From: Persicaria tinctoria
Lineage: Eukaryota > Streptophyta > Magnoliopsida > Caryophyllales > Polygonaceae
Length of the DNA stretch: 64,000 nucleotides
Direction of reading: 5' to 3'
Assembly: GCA_037127255.1 (NCBI GenBank)
Contig: JBANSL010000013.1
Coordinates: 14,404,688-14,468,687, forward strand
The translations under genes were made by a program, and so were the position numbers. The notes under the pieces are model-generated. The model did not search any database, was not told the DNA's origin, and was given only the letters and a program-made list of their open reading frames with translations. Positions 50,901 to 62,088 of this stretch are shown piece after piece (the first letter of the stretch is position 1; every line of letters begins with the position of its first letter).

Positions 50901-52537
50901 GACCATGTCATCTCTGCAATCCAAGATGACAAGGAAGGATTCTTCTTTGTTTACGGGCCTGGAGGAACTGGTAAAACTTTTTTATATAAAGCTCTTTTGG
51001 CACGACTAAGATCAGAAAGGAAGATCGTCTTGGCAGTTGCATCCTCAGGTCAACTTATTTATATGAATAGCCTTTTTATATTTTCTTATTACATTTTTCT
51101 CATAATTAGTTGCAATTCTAATTCCTCCTTTGAAACATGCATTGCATATTTGGAGGCAAGTGCACAAACATTTAATCGTTTCTGATTTCATACGCAGGAA
51201 TAGCATCATTATTGTTACCAGGAGGTAGAACTGCTCACAGCAGATTTGTCATTCCACTGGAATTGATGGACAATAGTACATGTGGCATCAAACAAAACAC
51301 TCATCTTGCTGAATTGATGCATGAAGTGAAATTGATAATCTGGGATGAGGCACCAATGACACAAAAATATGCCTTTGAAGCTCTTGATAGAACACTAAAA
51401 GATATTCTTGGTGCAAAGGATGAAAGAAACAGACGAAAGTTATTTGGTGGTGTTATTGTACTATTAGGCGGCGACTTCAGACAAATCTTGCCCGTTATAA
51501 CGAAGGGAAAACGACAAGATATTGTCCAAGCTTCCATAAATAATTCCCAACTTTGGAAGCATTGTCGCGTATTAAAACTCTCTCGCAGTATGAGGGTTAA
51601 TGAGTTTGATGGAAATGGTTGTGTTGATCTTTACAAGCAACAATTCAACAAGTGGGTGTTAAAAGTGGGTGATGGAATTGTCCCAGCAACAGCTAGAGAT
51701 GGAGAGGATGAGCCCAGTTGGATCAAAATTCCAGATGAATTCATTATTAGGAAAACGGAATGCCCCCTGGAAGAAATGATTACCCAAGTTTTCCCAAATT
51801 TCATCGAAAGGCAAGCTGAACCAAACTATCTTCGAGAGAGAGCTATTTTGACCCCGTTAAATGAAGATGTTGATATGATCAACAGCCATATGTTTGAAAA
51901 GTTGACTGGGGTAATAAAGACATATAGAAGCTCAGATGAAATCTGCAAGGCTTCAACTGACATCGCTGACCAAGACCAAATGTTCCCTGTGGAGTTTCTA
52001 AATGCTCTACAATTTCCAGGGATGCCACCTCACTCTCTCAAACTAAAAGAAGGTTTGTCAGTTATGCTGCTACGAAATGTCAATCCAAGTCAAGGTCTGT
52101 GCAATGGCACTCGCCTAATTATTTCACATCTCGGAGAATGGGTTATCGAGGCATCTATTATCACAGGTAACAACATAGGGAGAAAGGTCTTGATTCCAAG
52201 GATTACACTCACTTCGCCAAAATCAAAATGGCCATTCATATTGAAAAGAAGGCAATTCCCAATAAGGCCATGTTATGCAATGACAATCAACAAAAGTCAA
52301 GGGCAGTCACTCAACGTTGTCGGCATCTATTTACCAAAGCCAGTCTTTTGTCATGGGCAACTATATGTTGCAATCTCTAGAGTGACAGATCCAAAGGGGC
52401 TAAAAATCTACTTAAAGGAAGACACCGGAGAGTATAGAAACCACACAAGAAACATTGTTTTCAAGGAAGCCTTCGCCAACTTAATCTCAAATCACCAAGT
52501 AAGCACTACTAACAATCCAATACCTTTCAATGTTTAG
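47937..52537 (+). pseudogene. Helitron Rep-helicase (RepHel)
   Basis: The model is 47937-49335, about 49419-51048 and 51198-52537; an upstream exon before 47937 is likely. It starts with the conserved Helitron N-terminal region (GPPSHQCPHCNATMWYEER). The Rep domain follows with the HUH motif (KRGLPHAHILVW, about 49439) and the two-tyrosine motif (IKYLFKYLNKG, about 49855). A PIF1-type helicase comes last with Walker A GPGGTGKT (about 50960), Walker B LIIWDEAPM (about 51340) and a C-terminal KSQGQSLNVVG block. Rep nicks and joins DNA ends and the helicase unwinds the strand. Lesions: TAA at 48975-48977 in place of a likely Gln, and a damaged acceptor near 49417 (CAACGG). Confidence 0.93.
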
Positions 52538-53419
52538 CATGTTTAAAAGCTTTATTGCATTTACCCAATCCATATTAATCCTTACTTACTTTTTACACAG
52601 GAATGGAACATGCCCGAAATCCAAAAAACTACAACTCAGATTAGCAGGAATAAAGATTAGGTTCACCCACTGGAACCTTGCAGCAAAGACGAATGGTTGT
52701 TGACTAATAATTGAGTACGAATTCTATTTCAATCTTTCTTTCTTCTTAGCATATTACTCCTTAACCGAATTCAAAAAAGTTGGAAAGAAATATAACAATG
52801 ATCTGATCAAGAATACCATATGAACCATATAAAAAACATAGCATTACTAACAAAAGCACGAGATATGACCCAAAATCACATCATCCAGTCAATTAACCCT
52901 GACATTCAGTGATAAACACCCTACCGCTTCCAACAAATCCAAAATTCTCAATCAATAAATGAAAGATTAAAGAATTTCTCAATCATACAATAGCAAATTA
53001 ATAGCACATTTAAAAATCAGAGAGACTTACGGGATTTGAGTTGTAGAAAAACACTAGGACTAAATGATCCCTCTCCAAATAAATATTTTTTCTACATGCG
53101 TGCATATGTTTTACTTTACTCAACAATATATGCAATAAGTATAAAAATACAATATGATATTTAAAAAAAAAAGACTCTTAGCTAACTTATACAAATACTT
53201 GAGAAAAAAATTAATAGTTACCCTCTAATTAATCAAGATATGAAAAATACATCTTTTTACCAAAGGTTAAGCAACATCTCAAAAAGATGAAAGCAACATT
53301 TGAGAAAATCTACCAAAAAAAATTTCACAGAAAAAAATTCTATAACTATGACTCAGATAGCATATCACCCTTAGAAAAGATTGAACTAAAAGAATGAAAA
53401 AAGAATGGAACAAACAAAC
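52538..53419. other. Helitron 3' spacer, part 1
   Basis: AT-rich, no gene recognised. A short last RepHel exon after 52600 is possible but not supported. Confidence 0.5.
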
Positions 53420-53533
53420 CTGAACCACTAAGGCCAGTTATCCAAATGACACCACCATGACACAACCTTTTTGTTTAAGCAACTCTTCCCTGTCAACCTT
53501 CTTGACCAAGCACTCATGCCACAGAATGTTGCA
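53420..53533 (-). pseudogene. Captured APS kinase exon fragment
   Basis: The minus strand reads NILWHECLVKKVDREELLKQ, then KGCV. An insertion of 11 nt (a repeat of GGTGTCAT) follows, then IWITGLSGSG and a GT donor (GTTTGTTTG). This is the N-terminal end of the adenylyl-sulfate kinase fold, up to the P-loop G-L-S-G-S-G, where plant genes have an intron. The enzyme makes PAPS in sulfate assimilation. Only this exon is present, and it is frameshifted by the insertion. A donor-like site near 53872 (CCG|GTAAGT) could belong to an upstream exon of the same gene. Confidence 0.8.
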
Positions 53534-54624
53534 AGCTTATCTGATAGTAGCCATCTCCGGCAGAGATTTACCTATTTTCAGCCATTTAATCAGAGCAAAT
53601 CAGGGAGAACGTCTACCAGAGTTACACTAAATCTGGCCAAACCCAAGTCTACAACCAAACAAAATCACATTCCCTAAATTTGATTCTAGCTCCCATATGA
53701 TCGACAAAACTCTCATCACACCACCAAGCCTAATTTCTTCACCCATATATACACAGCTACACAATTCAAACCTCCTCATAACATCAAATAATTAAAAAAC
53801 ACAAACCCATCTCCGATTCACGCTATTATTAAACCAAAAATCTTCAAGAGAGACGGAGGATATCACTTACCGGGAACTCTAATCAAACACGTTATAATTG
53901 TCAAAATCTGCCGTCGGAGAAGCTATGATGGACACCGTCCTGTGGCCAATTTCGGAAATTCAATGAACAACTTTATTCCTCCAGCCGAGTCCAGCTTGAT
54001 CGCCGATCTTTTTACCGCAAAAAAATCCCGGGTTTGGCAGCCATGGTTTTAGATCTGGAAATGATAGGTCATGGAAGCTGGGGGGAGGAAATGGAAAACA
54101 GAGGGAAATGGAAAACAGTTGGCTCTCATTACATAATACATGTAGATTGACTCAACTGTCTATATTTTAATTTTAAAAACAAATGAAAATAATTATACTG
54201 ATAAATTGAAGACCTTGATAAAGAAACCTTAAAAACCATTTTTTTAATCAAATTACAGTACGTTTTTGTGACCCCAATTGTTCCTCTATCTATTTTCCGT
54301 ATAAATTTCGGTGTAATCATTTTCATTTGTTTTTAAAAGTAATTTGATAATGAAACACAAATGAAAATCTATCTATTTTTCGTGTAAATTTAATGACCCA
54401 AATTTTCAGTAAATAACTAAATAAGTAATTATCAAATTATAAAATCACAAAAAAAGCAAAAAAAAAAAAACCATTGAAGTGTTGAGAGCCGTTAAGATGC
54501 CTAGGAATAACCGTTCAATTTTAAATAAACGGTTTAGATTTAAATTAGTTTACCTATTTTTTAATTTATTTTTTAGGGTTGATAGATTTTTATAGGATAA
54601 TCCTACCAATTCCATAGAGTTATA
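53534..54624. other. Helitron 3' spacer, part 2
   Basis: 53870-54070 is locally GC-richer and may be a captured 5' exon (antisense) with a GTAAGT donor at about 53871. It has no frame I can name. The rest is AT-rich. Confidence 0.4.
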
Positions 54625-54857
54625 CTACCTCTATCTCATAATTTAAATCATTTACTTTTTGACATGTTTTTTAATGTGTTTAAAACTATATAAAATATTT
54701 TAAAAAATCAAAAATTTTAAAGTAATTTCAAACTTAATAGTAATTACTTTCAAATTAGTCTAAAAAAATTGAAAAAATGTTTATATTTTATAGAGTTTTT
54801 AACACATTAAGAACCGTGTTAAAAACTCAAACAACTTCAATTATAAGATAGATGGAG
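54625..54857. mobile_element. Stowaway-like MITE inside the Helitron
   Basis: 233 bp with imperfect TIRs (CTACCTCTATCTCATAATTTA against TATAAGATAGATGGAG) and TA flanks at 54623-54624 and 54858-54859. The arms pair over most of the length. Confidence 0.75.
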
Positions 54858-54906
54858 TATTATATTATATTAAATTATATAATATTATATTTTATATTTT
54901 TGGTCG

Positions 54907-55085
54907 AATAGATTAAAGAGAAATAGTACGGTGACGATAGATTAAAACGTAAATCGTCAAAGGTGAAAGCATATTAAAGTTGGAAACAAATTCGACTTAT
55001 TAAAGACAACCCCTTTAATATGCTTTCACCTTTGACGATTTACGTTTTAATCTATCGTCACCGTACTATTTCTCTTTAATCTATT
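54907..55085. repeat. Perfect inverted repeat, 73-bp arms and 33-bp loop
   Basis: The arms 54907-54979 and 55013-55085 are exact reverse complements, with no mismatch over 73 bp. The loop is 54980-55012. There is no TIR-type end or duplication that I recognise. RNA from either strand would form a long hairpin. Confidence 0.97.
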
Positions 55086-55970
55086 TTCACATTTAATTAT
55101 TTACTTTTTTTTTCTCCCGTATTTATTTTTCTCTAAACTTGACAATTAAAACCTAAATGCATACACCTTAAGTATATAATTTACAATATATGCAATGCAA
55201 TCATGTGTTTTTATCTATATTGCATGAATTACATCTTCTCACTCCAATTTGGTAATGCACAGGTGATTGGGAGGCCATTCCAAACTAAATGATCGGATGC
55301 AAGGAACATACACATACTCCAAATAATTCACTCATTTGGTGTATGATATGACCATGTCGTCGAGTATAACATGATCGCTTTTCATTAAATTTTGCTACTT
55401 TTTCTCGAGTTCAAGAGTCTTTTTTTTAACACTTTTGTGTGCTATTTTTTTGTTTATTTAGCAATTCAACTCTATTCCAAGTTACCTGTTCAATAGCTTT
55501 TTGTCTTTATTTACAATAAAAATACACTAACGGGTATGGATCATAGATTTTGGTCTTTATTTACATTAATAAGAGCCAAAGCATATGAACATTTAATATC
55601 GTACAATTCTATTTTATTGAACAGTGTCTCATCCGTTAATATCATTGAATCTTCAGTTCGTCTCAAACATCAAAACACTGGTCTTAAACTACATCTGCTT
55701 GAAAATCTAAACAAATTTATGATGATCACAATACACCAAACAAAAATAAAAATAAAAATTTGTAGCTATTTGAAAAGTTCGGATGGAAAGTTTCTATCAT
55801 AATCCTAACAAGGAAAATAAAATCAACTATGACAATACCTAAAAAAATAAGAAATTAGTACGGTTTAGAAGAACAACAAGGTAAATCAATAACAACTAAC
55901 CTTAATATATAATATGATATTTAAAAAAAAAACTCTCAAATAACTTATAGAAAAACCAGACTTTATATGT

Positions 55971-56001
55971 CCCGTGCGTAGCACGGGCATGACTTACCTA
56001 G
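55971..56001 (+). other. Helitron 3' terminus
   Basis: Seven-base-pair stem CCCGTGC/GCACGGG with GTA loop, 10 nt, then CTAG. It is the termination signal of rolling-circle replication. Confidence 0.93.
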
Positions 56002-56023
56002 TACTAAATAAAACTCTGTTATT

Positions 56024-56726
56024 TTTTTCCCATTTAAAAAATAAATAAATATAAACCAGTACTTTTCCCGAACCATGTTCGGATTTTTTTTCAGAATATT
56101 TTCGATCGAGTTTGACATACCCCACAAAATACCGAAATCAATTATGTGTCATTTTGCCCATGCTTCTTGTCACACCGTTCTTCGAAATATTTGATTGTCA
56201 TAGTGAAGTGTTTACTCGAGACGATCAATACTTCGAATTTAACAAAAAAAAATAGTAAATCAATCGCAGGCTTATGTGACTCATGGATGAAAAAATGCCC
56301 AACTCCTGAACATTGTATAACACGAGTGCGCCAAACAAACCCTTAATTGCAGGAGTAAAAAAAGATATCCAATCGGGGCTAGAGGCTGGTGGTGAGCTTT
56401 GCATGAAGAAGAAATACAAATAAGAAACTATCAAATTGAAATGCAATGGATCTCGCATACAGTTGTTTCAAGCGATAGATAAGCATGGGACCCGTGATTG
56501 AATCATGTTCATCATTCAAAAGTACCTATACGTTCCAATTCTTTTGCGATGAGGGTGAACAGACGCTTGATCAAAAAGAGCGGCACAGTAATATACAACA
56601 TTGCGCATAATGAATGAACAATTTGTTCGCCTGTTTGGGTATAAACATGTACAACATTAGATAAAGATCGGAAATGGTTTTGGAGTATAGAGGTTTGGAA
56701 CCTTCTCTGCCAGGCTTAGGAACGGA
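56024..56726. other. Intergenic DNA right of the Helitron-MULE nest
   Basis: No gene is visible. It may include the 3' untranslated region of the small minus gene that ends at 56727. Confidence 0.5.
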
Positions 56727-58442
56727 TCATTGCTGCACTGGCTCTAACTCTGCCACAGGAGGTATGCAGTCCACCTTGAAGCGCAAAGCCTGCTCCAAAA
56801 CAACAATCATCAGCTGCCGTTTTTTGATGAAATAATATCAAATGTAGGAGACAAAATAACCAAGGAGTTTTTGAAGTGATAGCAAGATAGGATGGTTTAG
56901 AACTTGCTGTCATCTGTTGGGCTTGGTTACCATGGGCAGTATTAACTATGATCTGAAATCCTGTATAAAGAGGGCGTTATATTAAGGCTCCGTCATACAG
57001 GGAAATCTCCCTTTCTGTTGCCGGCTGTGTGTAATCCTGTGTCATCGTTGACAATGTTTATCTGCTGTTTCTGGTATGTTTGCGAAGATGAGTGCGAGGG
57101 TTTGTAAGAGAGATCTTGCCAAGAGCATGGCTTTTGGACTTTTCCGTAAAAGTTCAAACCAAAGCGGTGCTCCCAGTTAGTACAGCAAAACTTTCTAGTT
57201 ACCATCAAAGTCGATTAAAGAGCGAGGCAGGCAGCAGAAGTGAGATCATATCATATAGCAACATCAACATGCCACTTCCACATCCACGAAATGAAAGCCA
57301 GCAAGCTCAAAAATAAAGGGGAGAGGTGAAAAAATGCAAACACAGTGAAAAGGGAAAGAAACAAAAAGTGGGTGGACGATTAGCTGAAATTGTACCTTTT
57401 TAAAGAAGGTAGAAAAGGAGTTATCCCATATAAGTTTATAGTTTCCAGCCATGCATGTGCAGAAATTGCCCTGGATGCACATTGATTAACCAAATAAAAA
57501 TTGATGAATTGTCAAAAGAAAGGATACTGATTAGCAAGATGACAAAACACTCTCAATAATGTGTGTACTTACTTGATCAGAAACACAGCGTCTATAAGGC
57601 AAGATCAACTGCATATATATTTAATGAGATTAAGTTAGAATTTTTTATAAAGCAGAAGCAAAAACTGCACCTTTTTAGAAGCATTGCCTTCACCTTTAAA
57701 GGTGTTACCCAACTGCATCTTTAAAGGCTGTTTCTCAGCAATGAAAATCAGTAGCAAGTAGATAAAATTAATGCTCACACCATGCTTAGTATATTCAATT
57801 CATTATCTAGATTCTAATATGCCTTGTGATCTATAGAGTGACACAAATTTTTAAAAATATATATACCCTATACATTTGATAAAATGGAATGTAAAAGTAT
57901 AAGCATGGGTCAAATATTCACAATCCAAGCAAATTGTAATTGGAGCAAGATTACAGTGTTCAGCAACTAAATGGTAGTTGATGAACAAATCTCCAACAGC
58001 ACAATCAAGCAGAAATTGACACCTGATTCCCATACACCAACAGAAGGTAGCTACTTTCCACATAATCCCCAGCAACTTAATCAAGAACAAATTGAACAAA
58101 CTCGACTAAATCGAGCACAAATTAAACTCTAAATCAAGCACAAAATTTTATGATTGAACCCTAAATATTCGAGCATTGGCGGCAATCCTTTCGAATTGAT
58201 ATTCAAATAGCATGGTCAATCTCAAACAGTTTGGAATTGGAAAGAAACCCTAATTGAACACAACTTGAGCAAATCCCTCTTTCCTGTAAACCTTAATTTT
58301 TGGAATTGACAGAAGAAAAAAATCTCAAATTATACACAAAATTGGTACACATAACACATACCTTGAACATCGTCACCCTTTGTCTTCTCCCTTCGTTTTT
58401 GCCTCCCCTTATCAGCTTCTCTTCGATCTTCGTCTTCGCCAT
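56727..58442 (-). CDS. Possible small spliced gene with a GOLD-like C-terminus
   Basis: A four-exon model on the minus strand keeps one phase (0) and GT-AG borders: 58442-58362, 57608-57573, 57470-57396 and 56789-56727, about 84 residues in all. Exon 1 is basic (MAKTKIEEKLIRGGKNEGRR). Exons 2-4 read LILPYRRCVSDQ, GNFCTCMAGNYKLIWDNSFS with FKK, and ALRFKVDCIPPVAEL ending PVQQ. The NYKLIWDNS..F.KK.L.F.V pattern resembles the end of a GOLD beta-sandwich, as in some lipid-transfer and trafficking proteins. The usual N-terminal domain is missing, so it may be a truncated gene with a replaced first exon. Support comes only from splice sites and phase. Confidence 0.4.
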
Positions 58443-58831
58443 CCTTCGCTCTTTACCATCAACCAGCGCCCATCGCTCATCGAGTCATACATGCAAAATG
58501 AATCAAACAATTCATACTACAGAGAAACATGAATCCGATATGCACAAATAGTGTAAATTGAATCCCGTAAACCCTAATTTTTGACAAATTTGATAGCTTC
58601 AAATTGAATACATACCCGTGGATGAAGATCGAGTAGCACCCTCGTCTACTCCGATCAAGTACCAGGCCTCCCAGATTAACCGCTTGTGATTCGGTCGCTT
58701 GTGGAGATTAAGGTGCCGCAGACCTGGCGATCAAATCGCAATTGGTGTCTCATGTGTTCGTCTTGAGGATGGCAGAGAGTGTAGCAGACTTTGAAATCGT
58801 TGAGCATCGGCGGATCTAAGCACTTGAGATT

Positions 58832-58877
58832 AGCATGGATGGAGGAGGAAATTGAGCATGGATGGAGGAGGAAATTG
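58832..58877. repeat. Short tandem duplication, 23-bp unit
   Basis: AGCATGGATGGAGGAGGAAATTG is repeated twice (given as AGCATGGATGG plus AGGAGGAAATTG), and a third partial copy follows at about 58886. Confidence 0.85.
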
Positions 58878-58970
58878 AAATCGTTGAGCATGGATGGGGA
58901 GAACGTAGGTTTTGAGGGAAGGGAAAAACAGTTTCTTATTGTTGTGAAAAGGTGGACACGTGACACAAAT

Positions 58971-59542
58971 TTTTACAAAGAAGCTGCTTATAAAATAATA
59001 AGTATAAGGGGTGGATGAAATAACCGGAAAAAAAAACTAACAAAATAATGATATAAAACACAATAAATAAACATTAAGTCAATATTTAACTTGTTTTATC
59101 CTTGACATGTAATAGTGTATAACTAGATATCAAGATTTTAAATTTGTGTAACTTCTTACCAAATTCTCAAAATAAGTAATAGTACAATCTATGGTTTCGA
59201 AGCTCTCGGATATGACTTATAAGATGTGAATATCAATTTAAGTAAAATATAAAAGTATTTATAATATATTGAAATAAAATTAAAGTGATTAATACACCTA
59301 TAATTTTTAAACATTCAAAACTTTTTACTCAGATGTTAGATTAGGGCGTATTATATGTAAAAACGAAGCTATCGATAAGGAGAATAAACCTAGATAATTT
59401 GTCGGAGGAGGGTTGGGGCACGTGCTCCCCCCGTTGGCTCCCCCTCTGTCTGCAACATCTCTTTACTAAAATACTTTCTATAACTCTTTTAGGAAAGAGT
59501 ACGTGCTACAGGAGAAAGTCTTTTCGTCCATGGGTGATTAGC
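58971..59542. other. Intergenic DNA
   Basis: AT-rich to about 59395, then a GC-richer patch (CACGTGCTCCCCCCG). No gene is recognised. Confidence 0.5.
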
Positions 59543-59730
59543 TATGAAATTGATTTGTCCTGCAACCTCAACCCTGGTGGTTTTAGCCCTCTTTGCAACC
59601 CCAACTCTCCAACAATCAAACCCCGTACAATGTGACCAACCCAGGCGTGTTCTACCCGGTTCTCCAGGACACGATGAGCCGGGTCATCAAAGAGGCCGCC
59701 TACGGGACTGGCTCAGACGGGTTCGGGACA
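59543..59730 (+). pseudogene. DUF26 secreted protein fragment with internal deletion
   Basis: 59543-59622 matches the signal-peptide region of the gene at 8305 (PATS..VVLALFATPTLQQSNP). It then jumps to the middle of that gene (NVSDPVAFYPVLQDTM, EAAYGTGSDGFGT) and stops at about 59730. About 390 bp, including the first DUF26 domain, is missing. The two joined sites share CCCCG, so deletion by microhomology is likely. The frame shifts at the joint. Confidence 0.92.
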
Positions 59731-59734
59731 CCAA

Positions 59735-60436
59735 CCAAAATTTCCCTTTTGGAAAATATCAAATTCCATAATGTATTGTAGGATTTGTAGACCTTCCATT
59801 GCATAACCATGCATCAAATCCACAATGCAACAAATTCACTTTTTTGCATTACAAAAAACTCACTTCTTACATTTTCAGAAACACCCTCTCGCCTTATTCA
59901 GGGAATGGACGCCTACACCTTGACTCTCACACCTCGCCTCCAGCGTTGTTGTATTACAACTTTATAGTTTATACACATCGACTAGTACGAGTATATGCAT
60001 CTAAGAAAGAGGAATCTCATGATTCTCATACACCACTCTCTAACCCGTAACGAATATGTGATAAATATTGGGCCGAGCACAAAACAAATCTAAAGCCCAG
60101 ACTTGGGCCCATGTATGGCCCATAAAGAAGAATATGGGCCGGGCCCAGCCAAAAAGAACAAACCATAGTGGATACATACATTGCTGTTTTCGTCTGCTAA
60201 ATTTTGGATAGAAACTAATCATTATTATGTTTGTGGAAATATGGAAATTGGGAAAATCAAGAGCGAGAGAAGGATATTATTTTCTAAAAATGTGATATAA
60301 AGAGTTTTCCTGTCAAAAAAGACTATTTTTTACAAATCTTTTTTGTTTAATGTTTTTACAAAAATCACAATCACGCCGTTAAAAGACGGTGGCGGAGTAA
60401 AAGGGCCGTTACCGTCAAAATCACAGCTGTCGTCAA
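59735..60436. other. Intergenic DNA
   Basis: No gene is recognised. 60340-60436 is the 3' side of the following minus gene. Confidence 0.5.
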
Positions 60437-60988
60437 TCATCTGCACAGAAGAAGCCAGAGCGCGTCAACGAGCCAGTTACGGGCACGCGCCGCCCACTGA
60501 AAGAGGGCTTCTTTGATCGACGACAAGAAAGCCTTGATAAAATCGCCGGAGAAGTAGCTCAGGAGGCGGCGCCCGGAGGCGGAGGGGGAGGACACCATCG
60601 GCTGGAGGTACGCCCAAGCGGCCTGCTTTACGAGGCGGTTGCGGATGGAGATCTCGAGAGTAGACGCGGCGGCGGCGGAGGCGGGAGTCGGAGAGAGGAG
60701 GCTGGGGCTGGAGGGGAGCAGCAGATCCTTGAGGGATGTGTACGCCGGAGAGGTCTTGAAGGAGACCAGATCGATATCGGCGGCGGGGGAGACCGAGGAG
60801 GAGGAGGAAGGCGACGACGATGAGGAAGACGGAGGCAGGCGGCGGCAGTGATGGTGGCCGTTGGTGGAGGTGGGAGCGGGAGGTGATTTGCGGGGCTTGA
60901 TCATCGGGATTGATTCGAGATTGGCGGGGATAGAAACCGAGGATGGGACGCCGCTACGCCGCTTGAGGGCGGCCGTTTGCTCTTCCAT
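60437..60988 (-). CDS. Uncharacterised plant protein (EISIRNRLVKQAA motif)
   Basis: An intact single-exon frame. I prefer the Met at 60988 (MEEQTAALKRRSG, 183 residues) over the Met at 61093 because the extra 35 residues look like an untranslated leader. It has a basic N-terminus, a Ser-rich stretch (SSSSSSPSSSSSVSP), then a block likely conserved in plants: LVSFKTSPAYTSLKDLLLP and EISIRNRLVKQAAWAYLQP. The C-terminus is amphipathic and ends in a hydrophobic run (WLVDALWLLLC). I do not recognise a named family or function. No signal peptide is visible. High GC and coding composition support a real gene. Confidence 0.75.
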   Translation of the reverse strand: MEEQTAALKRRSGVPSSVSIPANLESIPMIKPRKSPPAPTSTNGHHHCRRLPPSSSSSSPSSSSSVSPAADIDLVSFKTSPAYTSLKDLLLPSSPSLLSPTPASAAAASTLEISIRNRLVKQAAWAYLQPMVSSPSASGRRLLSYFSGDFIKAFLSSIKEALFQWAARARNWLVDALWLLLCR

Positions 60989-61093
60989 GAGGTGGCGCCG
61001 GTGGTTCGAGAGTGTTCGATGGATCGCGAGGGGCTCGGAAACCGACGATCGGAAGTTGGTTGATTGATGGAGAAAGGAGGGGAGGAGGTTCAA

Positions 61094-62088
61094 ATTGGAA
61101 TGTAAATTGTCGCCATCTCAGTGTGGGAGGGAGAAAGAAGGCTGGAGTGTGTTCAGCCATTTATCGTTCTAAAAGGTTTTGGACTTTTTTTATTTTCTTT
61201 TTGAATTTCCGTCTTAACCACTAATTTTGATAATTTTTTAGTTTTAAGTTTTTAAACCATTTATCGTTTTATTAAATAGAAAAGGGGGATAAATAGTACT
61301 TTTCAACGTCAAAGCAAAATCTTATTTTAAAATAGTTTTTGTAATCTACTCCGTAGCTACTACGTACGTATGTCTTAAAATCAAAGATTAAAAAATACAT
61401 TTAGGAATAATGATAAATTTTAAGAAATTTATTTTAATTAAAATTGATCGATCAACTATGTTGCGTTAGGATGTACAATTTTTTTTAACAAGACAGGATT
61501 TATCTTTTAATCTAGGTCATTAGGTCATATGGTATAGTGTAAATGTTTAAATATGTACATTGTGATACAAATTATGCTCCAATAATTACTTTTAAGTGTT
61601 TAAAATATGCACATTTGCAAACAAAGTGCTTAAATATATAATAATATTTATTTAGATCATTTTCCGCGTGCAAAAACTTTTATCACTTTTTAATAAATTA
61701 AATAATCATTTCTATTGGTTGTTTTTAATATTTATATCTTCATATTAATTTAATAATATTTATTTAGATCGAGATGGGTATGTATAAAGCATATATTTGA
61801 TCAATAAAGTAGAATATCAAAAAATGATGTGTATTTTTTAATAACTTATGTAAATTAACAATTGAAGTTAGTCTTAGATTAAGTGAGAATAATAAGGTCG
61901 CTCAAACTCAATGGCCAATTCTATACGGTAGCAGATAGGCAAAACTATTTTGTATCGGTCGAGTGTTGGCTTATAACGAAGGCACATGAGAAGAGGCTAA
62001 TAGTAGTGGAGATGAGAATGTTACAATAGATGTATGGACATATAAAGTTGGATAAGATAAAAAAAAATAGGTATTGAAGGGTGGATAG
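61094..62088. other. AT-rich intergenic DNA
   Basis: The first 70 bp is the 5' flank of the minus gene. From 61200 it is AT-rich with no gene or repeat boundary that I can place. The stretch 61900-62088 may be degraded LINE sequence. Confidence 0.5.

Larger units (their letters stand above)
41459..56001 (+). mobile_element. Helitron, 14.5 kb, with RPA-like and Rep-helicase genes
   Basis: The 5' end is TCTATATACC after an A (41458). The 3' end is a hairpin, CCCGTGC-GTA-GCACGGG (55971-55987), then 10 nt and CTAG (55998-56001), followed by T. TC...CTRR termini, a 3' hairpin and A^T insertion are the hallmarks of Helitrons. The flanks rejoin to give the exact complement of the left MULE TIR, confirming both ends. 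It contains an RPA70-like gene, a RepHel gene, and captured ABCC and APS kinase fragments. It is mutated, so probably not autonomous as assembled. Confidence 0.95.
40364..56023. mobile_element. Long-TIR Pack-MULE, split by a Helitron
   Basis: The left TIR is 40364 to about 40585. Its reverse complement is found at about 41270-41458 and, after the Helitron, at 56002-56023. TIR length is about 220 bp with roughly 90 percent identity by eye. Without the Helitron the element is about 1.1 kb. The middle (about 40620-40930) carries a host gene fragment. Clear target duplications were not found at the limits, so the outermost bases are uncertain. Confidence 0.8.

Noticed and set aside
53870..54070. 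Possible first exon of the captured APS kinase gene
   Set aside because: A donor-like GTAAGT and higher GC are present, but no frame shows a plastid-targeting or kinase sequence I can support.
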